From assembly GCA_028281045.1 (NCBI GenBank), contig JANQKP010000006.1, positions 62,001 through 126,000 of the forward strand: a stretch of 64,000 bases of DNA, written 5' to 3'. The notes beneath the pieces are model-generated. The model was not told where the DNA came from. It did no database searches and saw only the letters and a list, made by a program, of their open reading frames with translations. Source of the stretch: Candidatus Altimarinota bacterium (lineage in GTDB: Bacteria; Patescibacteriota; Gracilibacteria; UM-FILTER-43-11). Shown one piece after another: positions 17,363 through 26,389 of this stretch. Within the stretch, counting starts at the first letter, position 1. Each line of letters opens with the position of its first letter. The position numbers were made by a program, and so were the translations under genes.

Positions 17363-17418
17363 GCTTTTTCTTATAGACAAAAATGGCCTATTTGTTACAA
17401 TAGCTCCGCTTTAGTCGC

Positions 17419-17511
17419 GGAGAGATACTCAAGTGGCTGAAGAGGCGGCTTTGCTAAAGCTGTAGGGGGGTGTATGCCCCCGCGAGGGTTCGAATCCCTC
17501 TCTCTCCGCCA
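17419..17511 (+). tRNA. tRNA-Ser (anticodon GCU)
   Basis: The acceptor stem GGAGAGA (17419-17425) pairs with TCTCTCC (17501-17507), followed by discriminator G and an encoded CCA. The anticodon stem CGGCT/AGCTG holds the loop TTGCTAA, anticodon GCT, reading AGC and AGU. The long variable arm GGGGG...CCCCC is typical of tRNA-Ser. The T arm is GAGGG TTCGAAT CCCTC. The convergent ribD gene ends 2 nt downstream. Confidence 0.97.
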
Positions 17512-17512
17512 T

Positions 17513-18442
17513 TTAAAGTTCTATGGGTATTCCAGATCCTAGAGCTTTTTCTGATTCATACACAATAAGCTCATCAATGAGCTTTCCTTTTTTAAGAGCC
17601 TTATAAAGTTTTGGCCCAGGCTCCACTAAAATAGATGAAATACCTTCTTTAGCTAAATGCCTTAGGGTTCTACGCAAACAAGCATGGTGCTTGGTAGGGC
17701 TTCTCCAGGTATTTAACTTGGTGGGCTCATCTGTGGTGACTATGGTCAGATAATTATCGTCTTTATATACGTTGTAATCTGCAGGCACCTTGAGCTTAGA
17801 ATCTAAAATAATACGCAAGGGGTCTTTTCCTTCTACATGCCGCACATTAAGCTGAGGATTATCGTTTAAAACCGTGCCACTACCCACCATAATGGCCTGA
17901 TGATTTGCTCTAAGCTTATGCACTGCCTCATCTTGCTTTTTAGACGTTAAATGGACAACTTGGCCACCTTGACCAGCAACGAATCCATCGCTAGATACAG
18001 CCACTTTCACAGTTATGTAAGGCCTTTTCTCTTTCACCCAAGTAAAAAAGAACTTATTAAGTATGTCGCATTCTTTTTCAAGATTTCCGCCAATAAATTC
18101 ATAATCCCCTGTTTTCTTCTGAAAAAGGTCTTTAGATCCACACACCACTCTTTTAATGCCATGTTTTTTAACTAATTCTTCACAAGGTGGTGTTTTACCC
18201 TGGTGCTGACAAGGCTCTAACGTGACATACAAAGTAGATCCTTCTAAATCTGCTTTGTTTTTCACGCTATTTACCGCATCTACTTCTGCATGCGGTCCAC
18301 CATAAATCTCATGGTAGCCTTCACCAATAATTTTTCCGTCTTTTACAATCACAGCACCCACCATGGGATTAGGTGCCACATCGCGCCCACCTTTCTTGGC
18401 TAGTTCCAACGCCCGCTTCATGTATTTTTCATCTGCATTCAT
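17513..18442 (-). CDS. ribD: RibD, diaminohydroxyphosphoribosylaminopyrimidine deaminase/reductase
   Basis: This protein covers two riboflavin-synthesis steps. The deaminase domain (1-145) has the zinc ligands HAEVDAV (about 50) and PCQHQGKTPPCEE (about 77-89). The reductase domain (150-309) has TVKVAVSSDGFVAG and a C-terminal LVEPGPKL. At 309 residues it is shorter than most RibD (about 360), mainly in the reductase half, so reductase activity is less certain. The start MNADEKY at 18442 is chosen over an in-frame ATG six codons upstream because it matches the family; TATCAT lies just upstream. No other rib genes are nearby. It ends 2 nt from tRNA-Ser. Confidence 0.9.
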   Translation of the reverse strand: MNADEKYMKRALELAKKGGRDVAPNPMVGAVIVKDGKIIGEGYHEIYGGPHAEVDAVNSVKNKADLEGSTLYVTLEPCQHQGKTPPCEELVKKHGIKRVVCGSKDLFQKKTGDYEFIGGNLEKECDILNKFFFTWVKEKRPYITVKVAVSSDGFVAGQGGQVVHLTSKKQDEAVHKLRANHQAIMVGSGTVLNDNPQLNVRHVEGKDPLRIILDSKLKVPADYNVYKDDNYLTIVTTDEPTKLNTWRSPTKHHACLRRTLRHLAKEGISSILVEPGPKLYKALKKGKLIDELIVYESEKALGSGIPIEL

Positions 18443-18545
18443 AAATATATGATAAACCACTCAGAAAAAATTTATATACAAAAATTTTAGATCTAATATT
18501 TTGGCTTATTTAAGCCATTATTTTGATATAGGTTCATTTTTTAAA

Positions 18546-18574
18546 TTGATATTTTCCTTTTTCAATGCTATAAT
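18546..18574 (+). promoter_or_regulatory. Promoter of the RNase J gene
   Basis: TTGATA (18546-18551), a 17-nt spacer and TATAAT (18569-18574) with a TGC extension lie upstream of RNase J. A GGGGG run at 18588-18593 sits 2 nt before an in-frame TTG and 29 nt before the ATG, too close or too far to be a normal SD. Confidence 0.75.
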
Positions 18575-18622
18575 GTTTAAGACAATTAGGGGGAATTGAA
18601 GATTACAAATGAATTAATAATA

Positions 18623-20470
18623 ATGAAAAAATTAACGAATTGGGTTAAGAAAAATGTTGCTGAAGATGCACCCAAAGAAGAAAAGACAAAGCATCAAAAG
18701 GACTTTCATGTAAAAAATCGTCCAGTAAAGAACAGACATCCACGTAAACTTAAAAAAGAAGAATCTCATCCAAAAGCTAAGGGTAAATCTTTTGGAGGTG
18801 GAAAGCGCATGCGCATTGTTCCACTAGGAGGACTTGAAGAAGTAGGTAAAAACATCATGGCCGTAGAATACGGAAATGACATTGTTATTATCGATGCCGG
18901 AATGTCCTTTGCAGGACCAGATATGCTAGGAGTAGATTACATTGTTCCTGACGTATCCTATTTAAAAGAGCGCAAGAAACACGTAAAAGGAATTCTAATT
19001 ACCCATGGTCATTTAGATCATATTGGAGCCATTCAACATGTACTTCCAGAACTTGGAAATCCACCTGTATATGGAACTAAACTGACTTGCGGACTAATTC
19101 GCAACAGACTTGCTGAATTTGGCCTAGATAAAACCGCTAAAATCCATGAAATTACGGAAGAAAGTAAATTCAAACTGGGTGAATTCCAGTGTGAATTCTT
19201 CCACGTGAATCACAGTATTCCAGAGCCTGTGGGTATTTATTTAAAAACCCCAGCAGGAAGTATTGTACATACAGGAGATTTCAAATTCGATTTCGATCCT
19301 GCTATAGATAAACCTGCTAATTTCCAGCGTATTGCTGAAATTGGTCGTGAAGGTGTAGATGTGCTTCTTATTGATAGTACAAATGCTCTAAGACCAGGAT
19401 ATTGTAAATCAGAGCGTGAGGTCGCGGACAATCTAGAAAACATTATTGCTAAAACTAAGGGGCGTCTTATTATTGCCGCCTTTTCTTCTCTAGTAGGTCG
19501 TGTAGATCAGATCATTGAATATGCTGCAAAACACAACCGTAAGGTATTCCTTTCGGGAAGATCTATGATTAATAATGTAGAACTTTCGCAACAACTGGGC
19601 TACATCAATCCACCTAAAGGATTGGTGCGCAAAATGGGGCCACAGGTGAATAGTTTGCCCCCTAATCAGGTGATTGTTTTAACTACGGGAGCCCAAGGAG
19701 AAGCCATGTCAGCGCTCACTCGCATGAGTATTGGGGAACATAGACAAATGAAACTCCGTGAAGGAGATACGGTAGTTATTTCAGCTAGCCCTATTCCAGG
19801 AAATGAACTGGCTGTAGTAAATGTAATTAATAATCTGTACGAACAAGGAGCAAAAGTAATCACCAATGGTGATATGGATGTTCACGTATCAGGTCATGCA
19901 CATCAGGAGGAATTAAAACTGATGTACAACCTGATCAAACCAAAATGTTACGTGCCGGTTCATGGAGAAATCTACATGCGCATAGGTCACGGGGAAATGA
20001 TTAAGAAAATCGCCGAACCAGGACTGAATATCACCATTTTAAATAATGGTGATGTACTGGATATTTCAAAGAAAAACGGAATTCGTAAGTCTAAAGAAAA
20101 GATTCCAGCAAACGACATTCTTATTGATGGACTTGGATTTGGAGACATTGGTTCTAAAGTAATTCACGATCGTAAACAGATGTCCGAAGATGGCATTGTA
20201 ATGGTGCTCTTCAAAGCTTATGACAAGTCTAAAAACCTTATTAATGAGCCAGACATTATCTCTCGTGGATTCTTATACCTAAAAGAATCTAAAGAGATTT
20301 CTCAAGAAACGAAAATGGTCGCCAAAAAAGCCTTTGAGCAAATCACTGCAAAGGACCAAAATATTGGCCTTAAAGATTTAAAGCTGGAAATTGAAAGACG
20401 CTTAGCGCAGTTTATTCGTAAGCGCTTAGGACGCGAACCGATGATTATTCCAATCATTCATTACGTTTAG
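18623..20470 (+). CDS. rnj: Ribonuclease J
   Basis: This 615-residue beta-CASP MBL nuclease degrades and matures RNA as 5'-3' exonuclease and endonuclease. A Lys-rich N-terminal extension of about 55 residues precedes the core MRIVPLGGLEEVGKN. The metal motif is THGHLDHIGA (about 131-140), with further ligands in FHVNHSIPEPVG and HTGDFKFD. Beta-CASP motifs include SGRSM and SGHAHQEEL plus PVHGE. The C-terminal RNase J domain ends with RRLAQFIRKRLGREP. ATG at 18623 is preferred; an in-frame TTG at 18596 would add nine residues. The basic extension may bind RNA (inference). Confidence 0.93.
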   Translation: MKKLTNWVKKNVAEDAPKEEKTKHQKDFHVKNRPVKNRHPRKLKKEESHPKAKGKSFGGGKRMRIVPLGGLEEVGKNIMAVEYGNDIVIIDAGMSFAGPDMLGVDYIVPDVSYLKERKKHVKGILITHGHLDHIGAIQHVLPELGNPPVYGTKLTCGLIRNRLAEFGLDKTAKIHEITEESKFKLGEFQCEFFHVNHSIPEPVGIYLKTPAGSIVHTGDFKFDFDPAIDKPANFQRIAEIGREGVDVLLIDSTNALRPGYCKSEREVADNLENIIAKTKGRLIIAAFSSLVGRVDQIIEYAAKHNRKVFLSGRSMINNVELSQQLGYINPPKGLVRKMGPQVNSLPPNQVIVLTTGAQGEAMSALTRMSIGEHRQMKLREGDTVVISASPIPGNELAVVNVINNLYEQGAKVITNGDMDVHVSGHAHQEELKLMYNLIKPKCYVPVHGEIYMRIGHGEMIKKIAEPGLNITILNNGDVLDISKKNGIRKSKEKIPANDILIDGLGFGDIGSKVIHDRKQMSEDGIVMVLFKAYDKSKNLINEPDIISRGFLYLKESKEISQETKMVAKKAFEQITAKDQNIGLKDLKLEIERRLAQFIRKRLGREPMIIPIIHYV

Positions 20471-20524
20471 TTTTGCGGAATCCCGCCTGCTTATATAAAA
20501 TAAGTATGAACTAAACAAAAACAA

Positions 20525-21289
20525 ATGATGTTTCCGCTTATTATTACCTTCGTGCTTGGTCTCGTCTTCGGGAGCTTTGCTAGTGTGGTGATCCACAGGC
20601 TTCACAGCCGCCAGAAAGGTATTGTTATGGGGCGTTCTAAATGTCCTAAGTGTGAAAATACGCTCACCACTTTAGATTTGGTGCCTCTTTTTAGTTATTT
20701 ATGGCATCACGGAGCATGTCGTTTTTGTAAAAAGAAAATATCAGTGATGTACCCGCTTCTAGAGGCGGTAATGGCATCATCATTTGCATTAACCACGTAC
20801 CTTATTGGGGTAACTAACGTGTGGTATCTAGCCTTTTATCTACTCATTACTTTCATCTTTGTTACCGTGAGTTTTTACGACGGTCTTTTCCAAGAAATTC
20901 CAGATGAAGTGATGCTTCCTGCAATTGTTTTTGTGGGACTTGTAATGTACTTAGGTGGATTTGAGTCTGGACAAAGTCTGGCCTACGGATTCACCGTACC
21001 AGTGCTTTTCTTTGGATTCTTATTCTTTGTTTCTCGTGGAAACTGGCTTGGGGGCGGAGATCTTCGTATTGGAGCCCTTATGGGGCTAATTTTAGGATGG
21101 CCCAACATTATTGTTGGTCTCTTTTTAGGCTACCTACTTGGATCTATTTATAGCGCCATTGGAATTGTGGCAGGTAAGCTCACCAGAAAAAGCCATATCC
21201 CTTTTGCACCCTTTCTCTTTTTAGGAACCTATATCACTATATTCTGGGGCGGACTCATTATGCAGTGGTACCTTGGATTAATAGGCTGA
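20525..21289 (+). CDS. pilD: Type IV prepilin peptidase (A24)
   Basis: This 254-residue membrane aspartyl protease cleaves and usually methylates type IV pilin precursors. The N-terminal domain has the paired CxxC motifs CPKC and CRFC (about 39-70). The catalytic Asp residues lie in SFYDGLFQEIPDE (first) and GGGDLRIG (second). About eight hydrophobic helices are present. No pilin genes are in the window, but its presence implies type IV pili or a competence pilus. It ends with TGA, one of the few UGA stops here, and the next gene starts 1 nt later. Confidence 0.93.
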   Translation: MMFPLIITFVLGLVFGSFASVVIHRLHSRQKGIVMGRSKCPKCENTLTTLDLVPLFSYLWHHGACRFCKKKISVMYPLLEAVMASSFALTTYLIGVTNVWYLAFYLLITFIFVTVSFYDGLFQEIPDEVMLPAIVFVGLVMYLGGFESGQSLAYGFTVPVLFFGFLFFVSRGNWLGGGDLRIGALMGLILGWPNIIVGLFLGYLLGSIYSAIGIVAGKLTRKSHIPFAPFLFLGTYITIFWGGLIMQWYLGLIG

Positions 21290-21290
21290 T

Positions 21291-22064
21291 ATGTCACAAA
21301 CCATATTACTAGCACTGGTTTACTTTGCTTTCATAGGGGTTCATCTCCTCACCAGACGCTACGTTATTTTTACCTGGGCACTGCTTTTATTACCCTTTTT
21401 AATTGCCCCTTATTTCATCACCCACGATAGCGCCGGAGTATTTATATGGGTGAAGCTCTTTAGCGTGTTTATAGGAATAGCCGCCTTGGATATTTTTAGA
21501 TTTCACTCTGTTTTAAATCCCAAATGGCTGGGGCCATTTATCTATTTGCTGCTTCAGATCAATATACTAGAAGCCGTTATTGCTGGGCTTAATGCAGGAG
21601 AACTATACAACATGATTAACGCCCTGGCAGGAGCTATTCTTATGATTACCTTAACGGGAATAAGCAGTATTAAAGTCGATAAAAGGAGTAAATATCACAG
21701 CTTAAAATGGGGCAGCATGGGTATAGGCTGGATTATCTTCTACACCATTTGGAACTGGGCTTTTATAGTAATGAATTTCCCCGATGTAGCCGGTATACAA
21801 CTCATGGCCTTACTGGCTGCGTTTACCATTGCCCTTAAAGATCCATCTAGATGGTTACAAACCAGGGCCTACACCTTATTTGCGGCCTTTCTGGGGATCT
21901 TTTTCTACTTTAAACATGCCGGCACCTACACAAATGGGGGCATGTTAAGCCCGCTAGATACTACAAGTTGGGCAGACCCAGATCTTTTTATGGGACTGGC
22001 CCTTGCTAGCATTACTTATGCCGTGATTTATTTAATTCGTTTCACGAAAAAAGAACTTAGTTAA
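21291..22064 (+). CDS. Polytopic membrane protein, unknown
   Basis: I do not recognise this 257-residue protein. It has about eight hydrophobic helices with aromatic-rich segments (for example IGWIIFYTIWNWAF). It starts 1 nt after the prepilin peptidase stop, so the two are co-transcribed and probably translationally coupled. No catalytic motif is visible. Context hints at pilus or envelope function; that is inference. Confidence 0.72.
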   Translation: MSQTILLALVYFAFIGVHLLTRRYVIFTWALLLLPFLIAPYFITHDSAGVFIWVKLFSVFIGIAALDIFRFHSVLNPKWLGPFIYLLLQINILEAVIAGLNAGELYNMINALAGAILMITLTGISSIKVDKRSKYHSLKWGSMGIGWIIFYTIWNWAFIVMNFPDVAGIQLMALLAAFTIALKDPSRWLQTRAYTLFAAFLGIFFYFKHAGTYTNGGMLSPLDTTSWADPDLFMGLALASITYAVIYLIRFTKKELS

Positions 22065-22071
22065 AGCTACA

Positions 22072-22099
22072 TTGACAAAAAATAGTTTTTTGTTATTAT
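22072..22099 (+). promoter_or_regulatory. Promoter with C-run leader
   Basis: TTGACA (22072-22077), a 16-nt spacer and TATTAT (22094-22099) precede the 22124 gene. The leader is about 18 nt and contains GCCCCCCTCT (22111-22120) shortly before ATG. It is the third example of this promoter and leader layout in the window. Confidence 0.8.
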
Positions 22100-22123
22100 A
22101 GCTTCCTTTAGCCCCCCTCTATA

Positions 22124-22561
22124 ATGCAAAATATTCCTCTATCTTCTGAAAGAGATCGTAGTCTAGACCCTAAGCCTGGAGAAATTAACCCAGGAAAAGG
22201 AGTTCATTTAATTAATCCTGGGAATCTAATCTACTGGGATCCTTCATCAAGACTCGAATCTGATTATCCGAGACTTCCCTTAAGATCAACCATTGCTTGG
22301 GAAAAACAGATTTCTGATATTAGAGAACGTGGAGATGGTTTCATTATTGATTTTGCAACAGGCAATATTTCAGACTATGCCATACTATCCCTTGAGATGA
22401 GAGATGTTATAGCCCAGCTTACAAAAGGACCTGTTGTGTGGGTGGTGGATTATAGAAATTTTATGCTTAGAGCCATAGAACAAAATGGGGAATTTGTATT
22501 TACTACAGATGAAATGTTCCCACACCCTCTAGAAAAAGATAATCGTAAAGCCTGGTCATAG
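22124..22561 (+). CDS. Small soluble protein, unknown
   Basis: I do not recognise this 145-residue protein. Residues 1-60 are rich in Pro, Gly and Asn. Residues 65-145 look like an alpha/beta fold with hydrophobic strands (GFIIDFATG, VVWVVDY). It has no signal peptide or membrane helix. It has its own promoter and C-run leader. Its 3' end overlaps the 3' end of the convergent GNAT gene by 6 nt. Confidence 0.68.
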   Translation: MQNIPLSSERDRSLDPKPGEINPGKGVHLINPGNLIYWDPSSRLESDYPRLPLRSTIAWEKQISDIRERGDGFIIDFATGNISDYAILSLEMRDVIAQLTKGPVVWVVDYRNFMLRAIEQNGEFVFTTDEMFPHPLEKDNRKAWS

Positions 22562-23065
22562 AGCAATCCAATAGTGCATCACTCTTGGATGTTTTTCTCC
22601 TACATAAATTTCCTTTTCTTTTGTAGCGCCAAATTTTTTCACAATTTTTTCGCTGCCTATGTTCCCATGATCTATGGTGATCAGGGCTTTATCTATACCC
22701 ATTTCTTTTACTAGGGGTAATACGCGCCTTGTCATCTCGGTGCCATAGCCTTTGCGTCTTTCAGAGCTAATAACGGCATAACCAATGTGGCCTCCGTATT
22801 TACTGAGGTGCTCATTCAAATAATGTCTCATTACAATGCGCCCTACAAACTTGCCATCTACAATGGCCCAATACATGGTCTCTGGTACCTCATCTGGCTT
22901 TAAGTCTATGCCTTTTCTTTTTTTCTCCCATTCACTACAAAAAGCCCGGAAATTATTTTCTATATCCATAATATTAAGCTCTGTAGATATATTGTCTGCC
23001 CGAAATTCCTGGAGTGCTTCCAAGAAAGTTTCTTTATACTTTATGTCTGGATAAACCAGTTCCAT
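22556..23065 (-). CDS. GNAT-family N-acetyltransferase
   Basis: This 169-residue protein has the GNAT core. A beta strand KFVGRIVMRHYL leads to HIGYAVISSERRKGYGTEMTRR (about 94-115), containing the acetyl-CoA binding R-x-x-G-Y-G motif A. ALITIDHGNIGSEKIVKKFGA (about 125-145) is the typical N-x-x-S motif B. It most resembles the small-molecule or ribosomal-protein acetyltransferase type. Substrate is unknown. It lies 4 nt downstream of the PBP1A gene and is likely co-transcribed with it. Confidence 0.88.
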   Translation of the reverse strand: MELVYPDIKYKETFLEALQEFRADNISTELNIMDIENNFRAFCSEWEKKRKGIDLKPDEVPETMYWAIVDGKFVGRIVMRHYLNEHLSKYGGHIGYAVISSERRKGYGTEMTRRVLPLVKEMGIDKALITIDHGNIGSEKIVKKFGATKEKEIYVGEKHPRVMHYWIAL

Positions 23066-23069
23066 AAAG

Positions 23070-26000
23070 CTATCTTATCACGATAGGGATCTTTTCGCTG
23101 AAACGCGTCTTACCGTTGGTAAGATTTACTTTAAGTTGTAGGTCATAAGTTCCAGACAGTGGGCTATCCCAAATGAAGGTGGCCGTTTGGCTTGGGCCTT
23201 CTACTTCAAATAGATCTTCTGTCTTTTCTCCAGATTTTTTCAGGGTGATTTTAGCGCTTTCAAATAGCTCCTGAGCTTCATCATCTAGATAAATTTTCAC
23301 AAATAGGGGCTCACCCTGATCGTAAGAAATATTTTTACGTGGCTCTAAGATTCTAGAAACTCCTGTGAAGTTATTGCTTGGGGTTTTAGACTGGAAATCT
23401 ACAGTAGTAGACTTGGTATTACCGGCAAAGTCATGTACCACAGCTTTTAGGGTGTGCTCCCCAAGTTCTTCTGGCACTTGGAATTGCACAATGTAAGGTG
23501 CCTCTCTGTCTGTTTCTAGGGGTTCTCCATCTAGAGAAAACTCCACGCGGGCCACATCTCCGCTTGGATCATAGGCATCCACTTGAGCCACAAGCAGATC
23601 TCCCGCATCCAGTTTTGCATTATTGCCAGGGTAGGTAAATTCAGCCACCGGCGGTGTTTTATCTTCTCCAATTTTCACCTGCACCGTTGAAGCATTGCTA
23701 TTTAGCAGCCCATCAAAGACTACGGCTTTAATCTTATGCTTGCTGCCATCTTTTAGGCGCTTAGAAATTGGAATAGTTCCTTTGTAAGGCGCCGATTCTG
23801 CAGTGTCTACCAATTCTCCATTCCAGTAGTAATCTACACGGCTTACACCTACTTTGGATTTAATATCTACCACTACCCCCACACTTGGTGCAGTTACCAC
23901 TCCAAGACTGCGTGGACTTGTAATAGTAACGTCTGGCTTAACATTAACCGTTTCTGCCGTGTGAACATCATCGTATTCCGTAGGAATCTCAGAGGCTTGA
24001 TCATTTTCTTCGGCCCAAAGCTCTACTCCCTCTTGCCAGTTTGGATTATCTGGAAGAATACTTTGATGCGCAAAGAATGGTTTTTCTTCTCTGGCTTCAT
24101 CTGGCGTAAATTCTGTCGCTAGTTTTCCAGAAACCGTATCGATTTCTATCAGCTGATAGCTTTCATCGTACTCACGTGGCACAGAGAAGCTAGCGAATGG
24201 CGCGGTAATAATATCTTCTTCTTTGGTATTTTCAGAAGGCAGCTTACCACTGCGTTTAGACACCTTAAGCCACTTAATTCCCTCTGGTCTTTCAAACGGA
24301 ACCTCTTCCTGTTCTTTGGTGGCCTCTGTCATGTAGTAGCTCCAAATTCCACCAGCGGTGTCTAGCCCAGAAGCTTTTTGAGCAAGTCCGGTACCATCTG
24401 CATTTCCAGCCCATACTCCAGCTACTAAATTACGTGTGTAACCAATGGTCCAGGTATCGAATGGGAATTTAATTTCATTCTTTTCTTTGTTCGAAGTTCC
24501 TGTTTTAGCCGCATTGATTTGCCCAGGAATACTCAGACGATCTCTCCACCATCCCTCAGGACGAGCAGAGATATCTGAAAGCACATCGTTAATTAGGTAG
24601 GCCACTTGTGGGTCTAAAATAAGATCTTTTTTACGTGGCGGTTCATATTCCTCAAGAATATTTCCATCTTTATCTTCGATTTTGAGAATAGAAACAGGCT
24701 CTTCTCTGTATCCACCGCTAGCAAACACTCCGTAGGCGTAAACCATGTCTATTAGGCGGGCTTCACCGGCTCCAAGCGCTAGTGAAAGTCCGTACCAATC
24801 GTCTGGTTGATTCAATTGAATCCCCATTTTACGGGCTAGATCTAGCACATTTGGAATCCCTGCAAGATGCCCAGCTTTAATCGCTGGAATATTTCTAGAT
24901 TGAGCGAGTGCATTACGGAAATCGATAGGCCCAAGGAATTCTCCATCAAAGTTTTCTGGTTCATACCATGAACCGAACTTGGTCAGCACATCATAAACCA
25001 CTGTACTTGGCGCATATCCTTGTAGGAATGACGCTGCATAGGCAATAGGCTTGAATGATGAACCTGGAAGACGTGGGCGAAGTGCCACGTTTACTTTTCC
25101 ATCGATCTCATCATCCCAGAAGTCTTTAGACCCCACCATAGCCAGAATATGACCTGTGTTAGGATCTACAGAAACTAGACTAGCATTGGTTGCTTTATAG
25201 CGTTGCTCATTTTGCTCTGCATAAAATGCCACCGCTGCTTCGGCATGCTCTTGAAGCACTGGGTCTAAAGTGGTGGTGATTTTAAGTCCTCCGCGTTCAA
25301 TTTGATCTTTTCCATATTTTTCTTCTAGTTGCTCACGTACGTAGAACACAAAGTGAGGCGCCACAATGTTTTCGCGGCTCGCTTTAAATTCTTTTTCAGC
25401 CACTTCTACAAGGGCATCATCATGTTCATCTTCGGAAATATATCCTAGATCTACCATGCGATCTAAGATGAAATCTGTACGACCTTTTACATAAAGAGGT
25501 TCCCCTTCTTTAATGATTTCGCCCTCTTCATCTAGCTCTTGGCCAATATAGTAGGTTTTACCCACAAGCCCCTTGGTAATTAGCCCAGCGTCTGCCAGTT
25601 CTTGTTCTGTGGTAATGCCTCTTTCAATGATTTCTTCATCAGAAATATCGATCTTCGCATAACGATTTCCTCCATATGGAGAATAATACGTTGGTGCCTT
25701 TGGAATAGAGGCCAAAATAGCTCCTTCCGCAAGAGTCAGTTCTGAGGCAGATTTTTCAAAGAAGTTATTGGCCGCCAGTTCAATACCGTAGGTATTCGAT
25801 CCGTATGAAATACGGTTTAGATAGAATTCTAGAATTTCATCTTTAGAAAACTTCTGCTCAAGCTTAAGAGCAAGAAGTATTTCTTTGGCTTTACGGGTAT
25901 AGCTCCGCTCCGGACTTAAAAAAGCGTTTTTCACAAACTGCTGGGTGATCGTAGATCCTCCACGAGCTTGTCCACAGACTTTAAGTTCTGCACAAATCGC

Positions 26001-26387
26001 TTTTAGGATTCCTCCAATATCAATCCCACTATGGTTGTAGAAATTATCATCCTCAATGGCTAGCACAGCTAGTGTCGCAAATTCTGAGATTTCATCCAGA
26101 GGAATGTTTTTACGGTTTTCTTCTCCGAAAATTTGATAAAGTTCATTTCCTTCTTTATCTAAAATCACTGAGCTCTGATCTGGAACAATGTCTTCTAAAC
26201 TAGAAACACTTGGAAGAAGCGGGAATACAATTAAGTTCATGAACAGATAGAACATCACAAAGGCTGTGAAGATTCCAAGAAGGGTAAGCCCAATGTAATA
26301 AGACACAGGATGTGTGTTCTTACGAATAGCACGATTGTGCATTTTAATCTGAACCCAAAGTTGTTTCGGTGTAAGTTTCTTCTTCAT
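23070..26387 (-). CDS. Class A penicillin-binding protein (PBP1A-like) with Ig-like C-terminus
   Basis: This 1105-residue bifunctional enzyme polymerises and crosslinks peptidoglycan. One membrane anchor is near residues 27-50. The GT51 domain has EDDNFYNHSGID (about 110-121), GGSTITQQFVKN (about 142-153) and RKAKEILLALKLE. The transpeptidase has the SxxK Ser in PGSSFKP (about 445), SRN, and KTGTSN (about 632). Residues 820-1105 hold about three Ig-like or Big-type repeats (for example SRVDYYWNGELVDTAESAPY), unusual in most PBP1A and perhaps binding wall polymers. It ends 4 nt before the GNAT start and begins 2 nt after mfd. Confidence 0.94.
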   Translation of the reverse strand: MKKKLTPKQLWVQIKMHNRAIRKNTHPVSYYIGLTLLGIFTAFVMFYLFMNLIVFPLLPSVSSLEDIVPDQSSVILDKEGNELYQIFGEENRKNIPLDEISEFATLAVLAIEDDNFYNHSGIDIGGILKAICAELKVCGQARGGSTITQQFVKNAFLSPERSYTRKAKEILLALKLEQKFSKDEILEFYLNRISYGSNTYGIELAANNFFEKSASELTLAEGAILASIPKAPTYYSPYGGNRYAKIDISDEEIIERGITTEQELADAGLITKGLVGKTYYIGQELDEEGEIIKEGEPLYVKGRTDFILDRMVDLGYISEDEHDDALVEVAEKEFKASRENIVAPHFVFYVREQLEEKYGKDQIERGGLKITTTLDPVLQEHAEAAVAFYAEQNEQRYKATNASLVSVDPNTGHILAMVGSKDFWDDEIDGKVNVALRPRLPGSSFKPIAYAASFLQGYAPSTVVYDVLTKFGSWYEPENFDGEFLGPIDFRNALAQSRNIPAIKAGHLAGIPNVLDLARKMGIQLNQPDDWYGLSLALGAGEARLIDMVYAYGVFASGGYREEPVSILKIEDKDGNILEEYEPPRKKDLILDPQVAYLINDVLSDISARPEGWWRDRLSIPGQINAAKTGTSNKEKNEIKFPFDTWTIGYTRNLVAGVWAGNADGTGLAQKASGLDTAGGIWSYYMTEATKEQEEVPFERPEGIKWLKVSKRSGKLPSENTKEEDIITAPFASFSVPREYDESYQLIEIDTVSGKLATEFTPDEAREEKPFFAHQSILPDNPNWQEGVELWAEENDQASEIPTEYDDVHTAETVNVKPDVTITSPRSLGVVTAPSVGVVVDIKSKVGVSRVDYYWNGELVDTAESAPYKGTIPISKRLKDGSKHKIKAVVFDGLLNSNASTVQVKIGEDKTPPVAEFTYPGNNAKLDAGDLLVAQVDAYDPSGDVARVEFSLDGEPLETDREAPYIVQFQVPEELGEHTLKAVVHDFAGNTKSTTVDFQSKTPSNNFTGVSRILEPRKNISYDQGEPLFVKIYLDDEAQELFESAKITLKKSGEKTEDLFEVEGPSQTATFIWDSPLSGTYDLQLKVNLTNGKTRFSEKIPIVIR

Positions 26388-26389
26388 AA

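Noticed and set aside
20525-21289. Possible alternative code with UGA as glycine, as in Gracilibacteria
   Set aside because: UGA ends the prepilin peptidase exactly at its family C-terminus, with a new ATG 1 nt later, and no gene has internal UGA.
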